Notes: generated by a model not told the origin, from the sequence alone. A DNA stretch of 41,306 bases from an uncultured Oscillospiraceae bacterium (GCA_910579545.1 CAJTVI010000015.1:1-41306); one strand, 5' to 3'. Counted from the stretch's first letter, positions 1-9,493 are shown. Program-made: numbers and translations.

Positions 1-2
1 GC

Positions 3-995
3 GCGCGCCGGCCGGCCGATGCGCCCGGCGCGGAGGGCTGGGCCCAGGAGATGTACGAGGAGGAGGCCCGCCAGCAGCAAGGCCAGCGCCGCCGCCTGAC
101 CCGCGGTGAGATGCGCCGCCGCCGGCATCGCCGGCGGCTGATTGCTTTCTGCCTGCTTTTGGCCCTGGCGGCGCTGGGGGTGGCCCTCTCGGTCACCGTG
201 CTGTTCAAGGTGGAGGGCTTCCGGCTGGAGGGCCCCGAAAAGGACGCCCCGGCCGACACCGGCATCTACACCGAGGACGCCATCCTGGCGGCCCTCAACG
301 TGCCCCTGGGCGAAAATATCTTCCAGTTTTCGATTGCCGAAAAGGAGCAGGCTATGGCCGCCGCCCTGCCCTATCTTGAGACCATCCGGGTGCGGCGCAG
401 CCTGCCCGGCACCATTGTGGTGCGGGTCACCCCCGCCGTGGAGCGGTACGCCCTCAAGGGCGAGGGGGGCTGGGTGGTGCTCAGCGGGGGGCTCAAGGTC
501 CTGCAGGTCTCGCCAAACGAGCCCTCCGGCCTGATCGAGATCACCGGGGCCGAGCCGCTTGGCCCGGCGGCGGGCTACCCCCTGGCCCTGGCCGAGGACC
601 AGGCGCCCGCCCCGGCATCAGGCGCGGCTCCGGCAGCCTCCGTGCCCTCCGCAGCCTCCTCCGGGGCGGCATCGGGCCAGGGGCAAAACGCCGCCGGGAC
701 CTGGCTGGACACCCTGTCCGGGCTGCTGACCGGGCTGGACGAGCGCGGCCTTTCGGAGGGGGTCACCAGCCTGGAGCTGGGCGGCCTGACCGAGATCTCC
801 TTTTTCTATCAGGGGCGGGTCCAGGTGCTGCTGGGCACCGCCAACAGCCTGGACTACAAGCTGCAGTGGGCCGCCTACCTGCTGCAGAATGAGGAGGGGG
901 ACGGCCTTTTGGAGACCGACCGGGGCGTTTTGGACATCAGCCACCTGCGTGCGGACGGCAGCATCCAGCCGGTTTTCAGCCCCGGGGAGGTCTGA
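3..995 (+). CDS. ftsQ: Cell division protein FtsQ/DivIB, 5'-partial
   Basis: Bitopic division protein of the FtsQ/DivIB-FtsL-FtsB (DivIC) complex that regulates septal wall synthesis. From the ATG at 51 one reads a very basic cytoplasmic tail, one membrane segment (about residues 30-52), then a POTRA domain (VEGFRLEG, then a YTEDAILAALNVP stretch, LPYLETIRVRRSLPGTIVVRV) and a beta domain. A low-complexity Ala/Pro/Ser stretch (about residues 185-222) interrupts the extracytoplasmic part; this is unusual and probably disordered. The frame is open to the left edge and the ATG at 51 has its purine-rich stretch directly abutting it, with no spacing, so the true start probably lies outside the window. 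Family assignment rests on architecture and the POTRA motif. Confidence is good for family, low for start. Confidence 0.8.
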   Translation, partial: ARRPADAPGAEGWAQEMYEEEARQQQGQRRRLTRGEMRRRRHRRRLIAFCLLLALAALGVALSVTVLFKVEGFRLEGPEKDAPADTGIYTEDAILAALNVPLGENIFQFSIAEKEQAMAAALPYLETIRVRRSLPGTIVVRVTPAVERYALKGEGGWVVLSGGLKVLQVSPNEPSGLIEITGAEPLGPAAGYPLALAEDQAPAPASGAAPAASVPSAASSGAASGQGQNAAGTWLDTLSGLLTGLDERGLSEGVTSLELGGLTEISFFYQGRVQVLLGTANSLDYKLQWAAYLLQNEEGDGLLETDRGVLDISHLRADGSIQPVFSPGEV

Positions 996-1142
996 GACCC
1001 TGCCAGCCCCTCTTTATCCTTGCATTTTCCATAGCAGTATGCTAAAGTGGTAAAGCAGGCGCCGCCCTGCAAAGCGCCGTACCGCAAAAGGATGCGGGCC
1101 ATTATCTCAAAACGGCCGCCCGGCCGCAGGAGGGGAAGCAGC

Positions 1143-1469
1143 ATGGCAGAAAAAGCGGGCCTTCGCAGCCCGGCCACCGACGAGCTTTTTAAGGCGATCC
1201 TCGCCTTGCAGAACCTGGAGGAGTGCTACGCCTTTTTTGAGGACCTGTGCACCATGAAGGAGCTGGCCGACATGGCCCAGCGGCTCACCGCCGCCCGGAT
1301 GCTGCTGGAGGGCAAAACCTACGAGCAGATCGTAAAAAGCGTCGAGATCAGCACCGCCACCATCAGCCGCATCAACCGCTGCATCCAGTACGGCAGCGGC
1401 GGTTACCGGCGCACCATCGCCCGGCTGCCGGGCGGGCCTGCGGCGGCAAACACTGGCAAAATGCCGTAA
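1143..1469 (+). CDS. yerC: YerC/YecD-type TrpR-like DNA-binding protein
   Basis: Small (108 aa) all-helical protein of the TrpR-like YerC/YecD family, a putative transcription regulator of Firmicutes whose ligand is not established. The sequence shows the usual layout: an N-terminal helical part (ELFKAILALQNLEECYAFFEDLCT), then MKELADMAQRLTAARML and the helix-turn-helix TYEQIVKSVEISTATISRINR. The start is set by an AGGAGGGG Shine-Dalgarno at 1128-1135, about 8 nt before the ATG; a longer in-frame reading from 1047 has no ribosome site. It follows divIB in the same direction, with 147 bp between them. No terminator hairpin is visible after it. Confidence 0.82.
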   Translation: MAEKAGLRSPATDELFKAILALQNLEECYAFFEDLCTMKELADMAQRLTAARMLLEGKTYEQIVKSVEISTATISRINRCIQYGSGGYRRTIARLPGGPAAANTGKMP

Positions 1470-1541
1470 ATTTGGCCTGTGTATTGTGTAAATTGTCAAA
1501 ACAGGCGGTTTTGGGGCGGGCAAACTATGTAGGAATGCACA

Positions 1542-1570
1542 TTGCATAACCCTGCATAAAACAGTATAAT
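1542..1570 (+). promoter_or_regulatory. SigA-type promoter of livJ
   Basis: TTGCAT (1542-1547), 17-bp spacer, perfect TATAAT (1565-1570). Transcription would start near 1577 and give a 5' leader of about 110 nt before livJ. The leader has no hairpin that I recognise as a riboswitch. Confidence 0.8.
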
Positions 1571-1688
1571 TTTTTACATCGTGCACCCCTGCGCCTTTTT
1601 CTTGCCGCGGGGGAGGAGCATCGCCGGAACGGGATGCGGAGCACGGCGCGCCGCCCAAAGCGGTGTGCAACATATAGGAGGGAATAGT

Positions 1689-2882
1689 ATGAAAAAGTTC
1701 TTGTGCCTTGCGCTGGCTCTGGTTTTGGCCCTGAGCCTCGCGGCCTGCGGCGGTTCGGCCTCCTCGGCCCCTGCCGCTTCCACCCCTGCCGCCGGCAGCA
1801 CCGATGCCGGCACGCCCAGCGCTTCCGGCTCCGCCATTAAGATCGGCGGCATCGGCCCTGTTACCGGCGGGGCCGCCGTGTACGGCATTGCCGTGCAGAA
1901 CGGCGCGCAGCTTGCCGTGGACGAGATCAACGCCATGGGCGGTATCCAGTTCGAGTTCAACTTCCAGGACGACGAGCACGATGCCGAAAAGGCCATCAAC
2001 GCCTACAACAACCTCAAAGACTGGGGCATGCAGGTGCTGATGGGCACCGTTACCAGCACCCCCTGCATCGCGGTGGTTGCCGAGAGCAGCGCCGACAACA
2101 TCTTCCAGCTCACCCCGTCCGGCTCGGCCGAGGACTGCATCGCGCCGGACAACGCCTTCCGCGTCTGCTTCTCCGACCCCGAGCAGGGCACCCTCTCGGC
2201 CGACTATATTGCCGGCAACAGCCTTGCCGCCAAGGTGGCCGTGATCTACGACAGCTCGGACGCCTACTCGGTGGGCATCCATGACGCCTTTGTGGCCGAG
2301 GCCAAGGTCAAGGGCCTGGAGATCGTGGCCGACGAGGCCTTTACCGCCGACAACAAGACCGACTTTACCGTGCAGGTGCAGAAGGCCAAGGACGCCGGCG
2401 CCGAGCTGGTCTTCCTGCCCATCTACTACAACGAGGCTTCGCTGATCCTCACCCAGGCCGACAAGTCCGGCTATAAGCCGCTCTTCTTTGGCTGCGACGG
2501 CCTGGACGGCCTGGTGGCCGTGGAGAACTTCGACACCGCGCTGGCCGAGGGCGTCATGCTCATGACCCCGTTCACCGCCGCCGGCACCGACGAGAAGACC
2601 GCCACCTTTGTCAAGAACTTCAAGGCCGCCTACGGCGAGGACCCCAACCAGTTTGCCGCCGACGCCTATGACGCCATCTACGCCATCAAGGCCGCCATCG
2701 AAAAGGCCGGCGTTACCGCCGAGATGAGCGCCTCCGACATCTGCGACGCCCTCAAGGGCGCCTTTACCCAGATCACGGTGGACGGCCTCACCGGCAGCGG
2801 CATCACCTGGGACGCCAAGGGCGCTCCCACCAAGACCCCTGCTGTCTATGTCATCAAGGACGGCGTCTACGTGGCCGCCTGA
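1689..2882 (+). CDS. livJ: Branched-chain amino-acid ABC transporter, substrate-binding lipoprotein
   Basis: Extracytoplasmic binding component of a Liv-type ABC importer (397 aa). The N-terminus is a lipoprotein signal with lipobox LAAC (lipidated Cys20), followed by a Ser/Ala/Pro linker. The mature part starts IKIGGIGPVTGGAAVYG and contains NGAQLAVDEINAMGG, the hallmark of the type I periplasmic-binding fold (Peripla_BP_6). AGGAGG at 1677-1682 sets the ATG at 1689; the longer in-frame reading from 1581 would bury the signal peptide. It lies first in the order livJ-H-M-G-F but is separated from livH by a strong terminator and a second promoter, so it can be made in excess over the membrane parts. 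The exact ligand (Leu/Ile/Val or another amino acid) cannot be read from sequence. Confidence 0.93.
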   Translation: MKKFLCLALALVLALSLAACGGSASSAPAASTPAAGSTDAGTPSASGSAIKIGGIGPVTGGAAVYGIAVQNGAQLAVDEINAMGGIQFEFNFQDDEHDAEKAINAYNNLKDWGMQVLMGTVTSTPCIAVVAESSADNIFQLTPSGSAEDCIAPDNAFRVCFSDPEQGTLSADYIAGNSLAAKVAVIYDSSDAYSVGIHDAFVAEAKVKGLEIVADEAFTADNKTDFTVQVQKAKDAGAELVFLPIYYNEASLILTQADKSGYKPLFFGCDGLDGLVAVENFDTALAEGVMLMTPFTAAGTDEKTATFVKNFKAAYGEDPNQFAADAYDAIYAIKAAIEKAGVTAEMSASDICDALKGAFTQITVDGLTGSGITWDAKGAPTKTPAVYVIKDGVYVAA

Positions 2883-2904
2883 TTCGTCTGGATGGATTTA
2901 TGGA

Positions 2905-2938
2905 GAAGGCTGCCGGTGTTTTCCGGCAGCCTTCTTTT
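2905..2938 (+). terminator. Intrinsic terminator after livJ
   Basis: Perfect 12-bp stem (2905-2916 with 2923-2934), loop TGTTTT, followed by TTTT. It probably stops most livJ transcription, with partial read-through into livH. Confidence 0.85.
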
Positions 2939-2990
2939 CAAAATCCTGCCAAAAGGGCCGTTTTGGGGGCGGTTTTGGCCCTTTGCGCAA

Positions 2991-3022
2991 TTGTAGGAAC
3001 CGCCCGGATGTGGTATTATAAT
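2991..3022 (+). promoter_or_regulatory. Second promoter, in front of livHMGF
   Basis: TTGTAG (2991-2996), 17-bp spacer, TATTAT (3014-3019) preceded by TG (extended -10); an overlapping TATAAT lies at 3017-3022. It would leave a leader of about 150 nt before livH. No gene is seen in 2939-3176; the 103-codon reading frame at 2900-3211 runs through the terminator stem and looks non-coding. Confidence 0.6.
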
Positions 3023-3176
3023 AAGGTTATGCCGCTAAGGAGGAATGGCCGCACCCGCCGTCAAAAGGCCCGGGCGCGGCAGCGGTTTGGGAATCTGAAA
3101 AAAGGCGGCTGTACGCACCCGGGGGCAAAGCCCCGCGGGAAATCAGCCGGCCGCCTTGGTAAGGGGCGTTGTTTTG

Positions 3177-4058
3177 ATGCAGTTTTTATCCTACCTCGTC
3201 AACGGCGTTAGCCTCGGCAGCATCTATGCGGTCATTGCGCTGGGCTACACCATGGTGTACGGCATTGCCCGTATGCTCAACTTTGCCCATGGCGACATTA
3301 TTATGGTGGGCGGCTATGTGGCCTTTATTGTCATGACCGACCTTGGCCTGCCGGCCCTTGCGGCCATCCTGGCCGCCATGCTGGCCTGCACCCTCTTGGG
3401 CATCCTCATCGAGCGGCTGGCCTACCGGCCGCTGCGGGCCGCCCCCAGCTTGGCCGTGCTCATTACCGCCATTGGGGTAAGCTACCTTTTGCAAAACCTG
3501 GCCCTTCTTATCTGGGGCTCGGCGCCCAGGTCCTTTACCTCGGTGGTCACCCTAAAGCCGCTGCGCTTTTTTGATGGCCAGCTGGTCATCACCGGCGAGG
3601 CGGTGGTCAGCATCCTGGTCTCGGCGGTCATCATGGTGGTGCTCAACCTCTTTGTCAACAAAACCAAGATGGGCCACGCCATGCAGGCTGTCTCGGAGGA
3701 CCGGGGCGCGGCCCAGCTTATGGGCATCAATGTCAACGCCACCATCACCCTCACCTTTGCCATCGGCTCGGGGCTGGCGGCGGTGGCCGGCGTGCTGCTC
3801 TGCTCGGCCTACCCCTCTTTGCAGCCCACCACCGGCGCCATGCCCGGCATCAAGGCCTTTACCGCGGCGGTGTTCGGCGGCATCGGTTCCATTCCCGGGG
3901 CCATGGTAGGGGGCGTTTTGCTGGGCATCATCGAGATTTTGGGCAAGGCGTATATCTCCACCCAGCTGGCCGACGCCATTGTTTTTGCCGTGCTCATTGT
4001 GGTGCTGCTGGTGCGGCCCACGGGCCTTTTGGGCAAAAAGACCAACGAGAAAGTGTGA
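3177..4058 (+). CDS. livH: Branched-chain amino-acid ABC permease LivH
   Basis: Integral-membrane permease of the Liv importer (293 aa, normal for LivH), with about eight hydrophobic segments. Characteristic stretches are NGVSLGSIYAVIALGYTMVYGI near the N-terminus, LNFAHGDIIMVG, and the late GIKAFTAAVFGGIGSIPGAMVGG that contains the loop touching the ATPases. I chose ATG 3177, with AAGGGG about 10 nt upstream; an in-frame TTG at 3156 would add seven residues and has no ribosome site. It is followed after 10 nt by livM. Confidence 0.92.
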   Translation: MQFLSYLVNGVSLGSIYAVIALGYTMVYGIARMLNFAHGDIIMVGGYVAFIVMTDLGLPALAAILAAMLACTLLGILIERLAYRPLRAAPSLAVLITAIGVSYLLQNLALLIWGSAPRSFTSVVTLKPLRFFDGQLVITGEAVVSILVSAVIMVVLNLFVNKTKMGHAMQAVSEDRGAAQLMGINVNATITLTFAIGSGLAAVAGVLLCSAYPSLQPTTGAMPGIKAFTAAVFGGIGSIPGAMVGGVLLGIIEILGKAYISTQLADAIVFAVLIVVLLVRPTGLLGKKTNEKV

Positions 4059-4068
4059 GGTGGCCGGT

Positions 4069-5142
4069 ATGCAAGCGTTAAAAAAGATGGACCGCTCCTT
4101 CCGGTCCAACCTCGTCACCTATGGCATGGTGCTCTTAGCCTGGCTGCTGGTGGGGCTCGCCTCCTCGGCCGGCCTGATCTCAAACTCCCTGCAGGGCCAG
4201 CTGGTGCCCATCTGCACCTATGTGGTGCTGGCCGTATCCCTCAACCTCACGGTGGGCATTTTAGGCGAGCTCAGCCTGGGCCACGCCGGCTTTATGAGCG
4301 TGGGCGCCTTTTTTGGCAGCGTGCTCTGGCTGTGCATCAGCGGGTCGGTGCCCGGCTGGCTGGGCCTTGTCCTCTCGATGCTGCTGGGCGGGGCGGTGGC
4401 CGGCCTCTTTGGCCTGGTCATCGGCATCCCGGTGCTGCGGCTGCAGGGGGACTATCTGGCCATCGTTACCCTCGCCTTTGGCGAGATCATCAAAAACATC
4501 TTTAACGCGGTGTATCTTGGCATCGATTCCCGCGGGCTGCATTTTTCCATGAGCGATTCGGCCTCCCTCGGCCTCGAGGCCGAGGGCAAGGTGCTCATCA
4601 ACGGGGCCATCGGCATCACCGGCATCACCAAGGTGTCCAGCTTTACCGCCGGCGTGCTGCTGGTGCTGGTCACCCTGTTTGTGGTGCTCAACCTCGTCCA
4701 TTCCCGGGCGGGGCGGGCCATCATGTCCATCCGGGACAACCGCATCGCCGCCGAGGCCACCGGCATCAACGTGACCAAGTATAAGCTCATGGCCTTTATC
4801 ACCTCGGCGGTGTTTGCCGGCATGGCGGGGGTGCTCTACGCCCTCAACATGTCCACCGTGGTGGCCAAAAAGTTCGATTACAACACCTCCATTCTGGTGC
4901 TGGTCTTTGTGGTGCTGGGCGGCATGGGCAACATCCGCGGCTCGATCATTGCGGCGGCGGTGCTCACCGTGCTGCCCGAGCTGCTGCGCTCGGTGGCGGA
5001 TTACCGCATGCTGGTCTACGCCGTGCTGCTGATTTTGATGATGATCTTTACCCAAAGCCCCCAGCTGCTGGCGGCGCGGGAACGGCTGTTCGGCCTTGTG
5101 CGGCGCGGCAAGGGCCCGGCCGGCAAAAAAGGGGAGGTGTGA
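4069..5142 (+). CDS. livM: Branched-chain amino-acid ABC permease LivM
   Basis: Second permease subunit (357 aa). It has many hydrophobic segments, the family signatures LNLTVGILGELSLGHAGFM near the N-terminus and GDYLAIVTLAFGEIIKNI in the middle, and LGGMGNIRGSIIAA in the ATPase-coupling loop. The start at 4069 follows a GAGGTGG element and a 10-nt gap after livH; the reading frame continues upstream within livH but that extension is hydrophobic shadow sequence. livG starts 3 nt after its stop, indicating translational coupling. Confidence 0.92.
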   Translation: MQALKKMDRSFRSNLVTYGMVLLAWLLVGLASSAGLISNSLQGQLVPICTYVVLAVSLNLTVGILGELSLGHAGFMSVGAFFGSVLWLCISGSVPGWLGLVLSMLLGGAVAGLFGLVIGIPVLRLQGDYLAIVTLAFGEIIKNIFNAVYLGIDSRGLHFSMSDSASLGLEAEGKVLINGAIGITGITKVSSFTAGVLLVLVTLFVVLNLVHSRAGRAIMSIRDNRIAAEATGINVTKYKLMAFITSAVFAGMAGVLYALNMSTVVAKKFDYNTSILVLVFVVLGGMGNIRGSIIAAAVLTVLPELLRSVADYRMLVYAVLLILMMIFTQSPQLLAARERLFGLVRRGKGPAGKKGEV

Positions 5143-5145
5143 GCC

Positions 5146-5907
<762 letters not shown>

Positions 5908-5908
5908 T

Positions 5909-6625
5909 ATGGGAGAGATGCTTTCGGTCAAGGGGATCAACGTATTTTATGGTTCCATCCACGCCATCAAGGACGTGGCCTTCCAGGTAAACGAGGGCGA
6001 GATCGTAACCCTCATCGGGGCCAACGGCGCGGGCAAAACCACCACCATGCACGCCATTTCCGGCCTGATGCGGCCCAAAACCGGCGCGATCGAGTTTATG
6101 GGCCAGCCCATCCACACGATGGAGGCCCACAAGATCATCCGGCTGGGGCTTGCCCAGGTGCCGGAGGGCCGGCGGGTGTTCAGCCAGCTTACCGTGCAGG
6201 AAAACCTGGAAATGGGCGCCTACATCCGCAAGGACGGCAAGGAGGCGGTTGCCAAGGACTACGAGATGGTGTTTGAGCTGCTGCCCCGCCTCAAGGAGCG
6301 CCGCCGCCAGCAGGCCGGCACCCTCTCGGGGGGCGAGCAGCAGATGCTGGCCATTGGCCGCGCGCTGATGTGCAAACCCCGGATGCTGCTTTTGGACGAA
6401 CCCTCGATGGGCCTGTCGCCTTTGCTGGTCAAGGAGATTTTCCAGATCATCCGCAATGTAAAAAAGGACGGCGTGACCGTTCTTTTGGTGGAGCAGAACG
6501 CCAAGATGGCGCTGGAAACCGCCGACCGCGCCTATGTGCTGGAAACCGGGCGCATCACCATGGAAGGCCCCGCGGCCGACCTGATGGCCCGGGACGAGGT
6601 GCGCAAGGCCTATCTTGGCGGGTAA
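5909..6625 (+). CDS. livF: Branched-chain amino-acid ABC transporter ATPase LivF
   Basis: Second ATPase of the Liv importer (238 aa). Walker A is GANGAGKT, signature LSGGEQQML, Walker B LLLDEPSMGLSP, and H-loop LLVEQNA with Gln-Asn in place of the usual His, as is common in LivF. Its ribosome site GGGAGGGGAC lies inside the end of livG, so the two ATPases are translated as a pair. A FecR-domain lipoprotein gene follows after 16 nt on the same transcript. Confidence 0.94.
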   Translation: MGEMLSVKGINVFYGSIHAIKDVAFQVNEGEIVTLIGANGAGKTTTMHAISGLMRPKTGAIEFMGQPIHTMEAHKIIRLGLAQVPEGRRVFSQLTVQENLEMGAYIRKDGKEAVAKDYEMVFELLPRLKERRRQQAGTLSGGEQQMLAIGRALMCKPRMLLLDEPSMGLSPLLVKEIFQIIRNVKKDGVTVLLVEQNAKMALETADRAYVLETGRITMEGPAADLMARDEVRKAYLGG

Positions 6626-6641
6626 AGGGGGAAGAGGGAAC

Positions 6642-8015
6642 ATGAAACGCATCAGGATGCTTGCCCTGCTGCCGGCGTTCTGCCTGCTGCTGGCCGCCTG
6701 CGGCGGCGCGAACGAGGCGCAGGCCGCGGCCACTATGCATTTGCAGCGCACCGAGGGCAGTGTGGAGGTAAGCGACGCCAAAGGCGAGGGGATCGCCGCC
6801 GAGGACGGCCTTGGCCTTTACAGCGGGTACGAGCTTGGCACCGCCGCGGCCAGCTACGCCTGGATCGACCTGGACAGCGCAAAGCTTGCCAAGCTGGACG
6901 AGGGCAGCCGGGCCGCGGTGCAAAAGGAGGACCGGCGCCTGGTGCTGGAGGTAAGCGCCGGCTCCCTCTTTTTTAATGTGCCCGAGCCGCTGGCCGCGGA
7001 CGAGAGCTTTGAGATCCGCTCCTCCGATTTGGTGGCGGGCATCCGCGGCACCTGCGGCTGGGTCGAGGTCCAGGGCGGCCGCATGCTGGTCTGGCTGCTC
7101 AAGGGGGAGGTGGAGTGCACCGCCGCGGATCAAACGGCCACCCTGCGCCCGGGCGAGGTGGCGGTTTTATCCATTGCCGATGGGGCCGGCTCGATCGAGC
7201 TGCGCCCCTTTGAGCCGGGCGAGATCCCTGAGTTTGTGCGCGGGGAACTCACCGGCGCTTTGGCGGACGAGGCCGCCGCCCTCTGGGAGGGCGGCCTGAC
7301 CGGTGCGCCGGCCGAAGCGGGGCAGGGCAGCGTCTCGGGCGCCCCGGCCGCGGCCGACCTGGCCGGCCAGCTTGAGAGCCTACGCCGGAACGCGGTGAGT
7401 TATGGGGACCAGCTGGTGATCCAGATCGGGGGCGGCGGCGCGCCCGCCGACCTTGAGCCGGCCGGGGCCTTCGGCTTTATCAACGGCCTGCTGCTGGATG
7501 TAGACGGCGACGGCGCCGAGGAACTGGTCAGCGTGACCTCCGCCTCCAGCCGCTCGCTCGAAATCGCGGTGCAGACCCAGGATGGCTACAAAAGCACGGC
7601 CGAGGGCGGCTTTTACGGCACGGCCGAGTACGGGGGCGGCGGCAGCCGGCTGGATACCGTGCTGTTCCAAAACCCGGTAAGCGGCGGCTGGTGCGCCGGC
7701 TTCTGCAATACCATTGAGAGCGACTGGTTCCATGTGCTGGACGTTTCGCTCTATTCCATCGACCAGAACGGCGGGCTTGTCTACCAGGACAGCTGGTATT
7801 GGGACGATGTGGCGGACGAGGGCCGCGCCGAGCTGCCCGGCCTGCAGGCCGAAATGGAGTCGGCCGGCTGGCCGTACCTGGACACCGGTTTCCTCTCGTT
7901 TGGCAGCCGTCCCGGGCCCGAGGGCTATTATTTGCTCTCCCGCGCCGAGGTCACCAAGGCCGACACCGACCGGTACCTGCACATTTACAGCCCCGAGGAG
8001 TTGGCGGCGTCCTGA
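6642..8015 (+). CDS. FecR-domain lipoprotein
   Basis: A 457-aa predicted surface lipoprotein, signal with lipobox LAAC (Cys20). Residues about 30-165 form a FecR-like domain: LQRTEGSVEV, YSGYELGTAAASYAWIDLD, KLDEGSRAAV, LEVSAGSLFFNV, SDLVAGIRGTCGWVEV. The rest contains an acidic VDGDGAEELVSV stretch resembling an FG-GAP/EF-hand-like calcium loop and has no recognised enzyme motif. In Gram-negatives FecR is an anti-sigma/signal protein of iron uptake; in Firmicutes, FecR-domain lipoproteins are mostly uncharacterised. No sigma factor or TonB gene is present here. It is co-transcribed with livG-livF, so a link with amino-acid uptake or sensing is possible but unproven. ATG 6642 is preceded by a GAAGAGGGAA ribosome site. 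Confidence 0.8.
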   Translation: MKRIRMLALLPAFCLLLAACGGANEAQAAATMHLQRTEGSVEVSDAKGEGIAAEDGLGLYSGYELGTAAASYAWIDLDSAKLAKLDEGSRAAVQKEDRRLVLEVSAGSLFFNVPEPLAADESFEIRSSDLVAGIRGTCGWVEVQGGRMLVWLLKGEVECTAADQTATLRPGEVAVLSIADGAGSIELRPFEPGEIPEFVRGELTGALADEAAALWEGGLTGAPAEAGQGSVSGAPAAADLAGQLESLRRNAVSYGDQLVIQIGGGGAPADLEPAGAFGFINGLLLDVDGDGAEELVSVTSASSRSLEIAVQTQDGYKSTAEGGFYGTAEYGGGGSRLDTVLFQNPVSGGWCAGFCNTIESDWFHVLDVSLYSIDQNGGLVYQDSWYWDDVADEGRAELPGLQAEMESAGWPYLDTGFLSFGSRPGPEGYYLLSRAEVTKADTDRYLHIYSPEELAAS

Positions 8016-8077
8016 AAAACTGCAAAAGCGCGGCATATGGGCAGGGCCGCCATGCGGCACAGATCCCTTGATAAAAA

Positions 8078-8117
8078 AGCAGGGCTTCCTTTAAAAGCAA
8101 AGGAAGCCCTGCTTTTT
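8078..8117. terminator. Bidirectional terminator between the liv operon and the MFS gene
   Basis: 15-bp perfect stem (8078-8092 with 8099-8113), 6-nt loop, TTTTT on the plus side and AAAAAA before the stem, so it works in both directions for the convergent genes. The rest of 8118-8222 holds nothing I can identify. Confidence 0.9.
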
Positions 8118-8222
8118 GCTGCGCCTGCCCGCTGTGTCCGCAATGCCATGACCGCCGTGCCGCTGCATAAAGTGTCCCCTGCAAAAGGCGCGCATTGCCG
8201 CCCGCAAACCCCGCGGCCCGCC

Positions 8223-9386
8223 TTAAACCCCCTTGCCGCTGCTCTTCAGCAGGGCCTCATGCGCCAGCGCCATCAGCACCAAGATCGCCAGCAGGTAAAA
8301 GGGGAACAGCGCCGCCGTGATGTGGTTGGCGATCAGCCCAAACAGGGGCGGCATCAGGCAGATGCCCACATAGGCGCTGGCCATCTGCACGCCGATGACC
8401 GCCTGGGAGTTTTCCGAGCCAAAGTGGTCGGGGGTGGAGTGGATCAGGCAGGGGTAGATGGGGGCGCAGCCCAGCCCGACCAGGATCAGCCCCGCAAGGG
8501 CGGCCTGCCCGCCCAGCGGCAAAAGCAGGGCGGCGACGCCCAGCCCAATGACCCCTTCGCCCAGCCGGACCATCTGGCGGTCGTTCAGCTTAAGGGTCAA
8601 AAAGCCGCTCAAGGCCCGGCCCGCCGTGATGCCGATAAAAAACAGGCTGGCAAACCGGGCCGCGGTGCCCGCCGGCACCCCCTTTTGCAGCACAAGGTAG
8701 CTGCTGGCCCAAAGGCCGGCGGTCTGCTCCACGGCGCAGTAGCAAAAAAAGGTCGCCATTACCGCCTTTGCCCCGGGGATCCTGAGGATCTGCCCCAGCG
8801 AGAGCGCCGGCCCGGCGCTCTCCTTCGCCAGCTGCCCCGCCGGCCTTTTCCAGAGTGGAAGGCTCAGCAGCAGCACCGCGGTCAGCGCCGTCTGCAGCAG
8901 GGCGATCAGGCGGTAGCCCTGGTTCCAGCCGCCCGGGCCGGCAAGGGCGTATCCCATGATGTACGGCCCCACCGAGGCCCCCACCCCCCACATGCAGTGC
9001 AGCCAACTCATGTGCCGGCTGGCATAGTGCAGGGCCACATAGTTGTTCAGCGCCGCGTCCACGCTGCCGGCCCCCAGCCCATAGGGCACCGCCCACAGGC
9101 AGAGCATCCAAAAGCAATGGCTGGCCGAAAAGCCAAACATCGCCGCCGCCGTAATACCCACGCTGGCGGCGGTCACCCGCCCGGCCCCCCACCGGCGGGT
9201 AAGCCGGTCGCTTTGCAGGCTGGAAACCACCGTGCCCACCGCGATGATCATCGAAACGGCCCCCGCGTAGGAAACAGGCACCCCAAACCCGCCGTACATG
9301 GAGGGCCAGGCCGACCCCAGCAGGGAATCCGGCAGGCCCAGGCTGATAAACGAGAGGTAGATCACGGCCAAAAGCAGATGAAGCAT
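8223..9386 (-). CDS. MFS transporter
   Basis: A 387-aa major facilitator with about 12 hydrophobic segments and no extra domains. The loop after TM2 reads SDRLTRRWGAGRV, the standard MFS motif A region (D-R-x-x-R-R-x-G), and LWAVPYGLGAGSVDAALNNYVALHY resembles sugar/fucose-permease-like MFS proteins. The ribosome site AAGGAGGG lies upstream of the ATG. It is transcribed divergently from an AraC-type gene 107 bp away, a typical regulator-target arrangement. Substrate and direction of transport cannot be read from the sequence. Confidence 0.82.
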   Translation of the reverse strand: MLHLLLAVIYLSFISLGLPDSLLGSAWPSMYGGFGVPVSYAGAVSMIIAVGTVVSSLQSDRLTRRWGAGRVTAASVGITAAAMFGFSASHCFWMLCLWAVPYGLGAGSVDAALNNYVALHYASRHMSWLHCMWGVGASVGPYIMGYALAGPGGWNQGYRLIALLQTALTAVLLLSLPLWKRPAGQLAKESAGPALSLGQILRIPGAKAVMATFFCYCAVEQTAGLWASSYLVLQKGVPAGTAARFASLFFIGITAGRALSGFLTLKLNDRQMVRLGEGVIGLGVAALLLPLGGQAALAGLILVGLGCAPIYPCLIHSTPDHFGSENSQAVIGVQMASAYVGICLMPPLFGLIANHITAALFPFYLLAILVLMALAHEALLKSSGKGV

Positions 9387-9414
9387 CTTGCGTCCCTCCT
9401 TGGTTTCTGATAGG

Positions 9415-9423
9415 ATAATACCA
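9415..9423 (-). promoter_or_regulatory. Extended -10 promoter for the MFS gene
   Basis: On the minus strand TGG-TATTAT (the hexamer occupies 9415-9420). No good -35 is found at 17 bp, which fits an activator-dependent promoter, perhaps under the divergent AraC protein. Confidence 0.45.
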
Positions 9424-9493
9424 CGGAACAGGCCAATGTGTTAGAAATAAATCCCCAAAAAAATGCAGCAAAATCACCAGGAGGGACACGGCT

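Noticed and set aside
1010..1142. Possible tRNA or small RNA between divIB and yerC
   Set aside because: I could not fold a cloverleaf or find a T-loop motif; only a -10-like TATGCT (1038-1043) without a good -35.
2900..3211. 103-codon frame between livJ and livH
   Set aside because: It runs through the livJ terminator, and its Arg/Lys-rich translation shows no domain; no ribosome site.
8037..9410. 457-codon plus-strand reading frame opposite the MFS gene
   Set aside because: Its translation is a low-complexity Gln/Arg/His/Pro/Gly mix typical of antisense to GC-rich coding sequence, and it overlaps the bidirectional terminator; the minus-strand MFS frame has membrane segments and a ribosome site.
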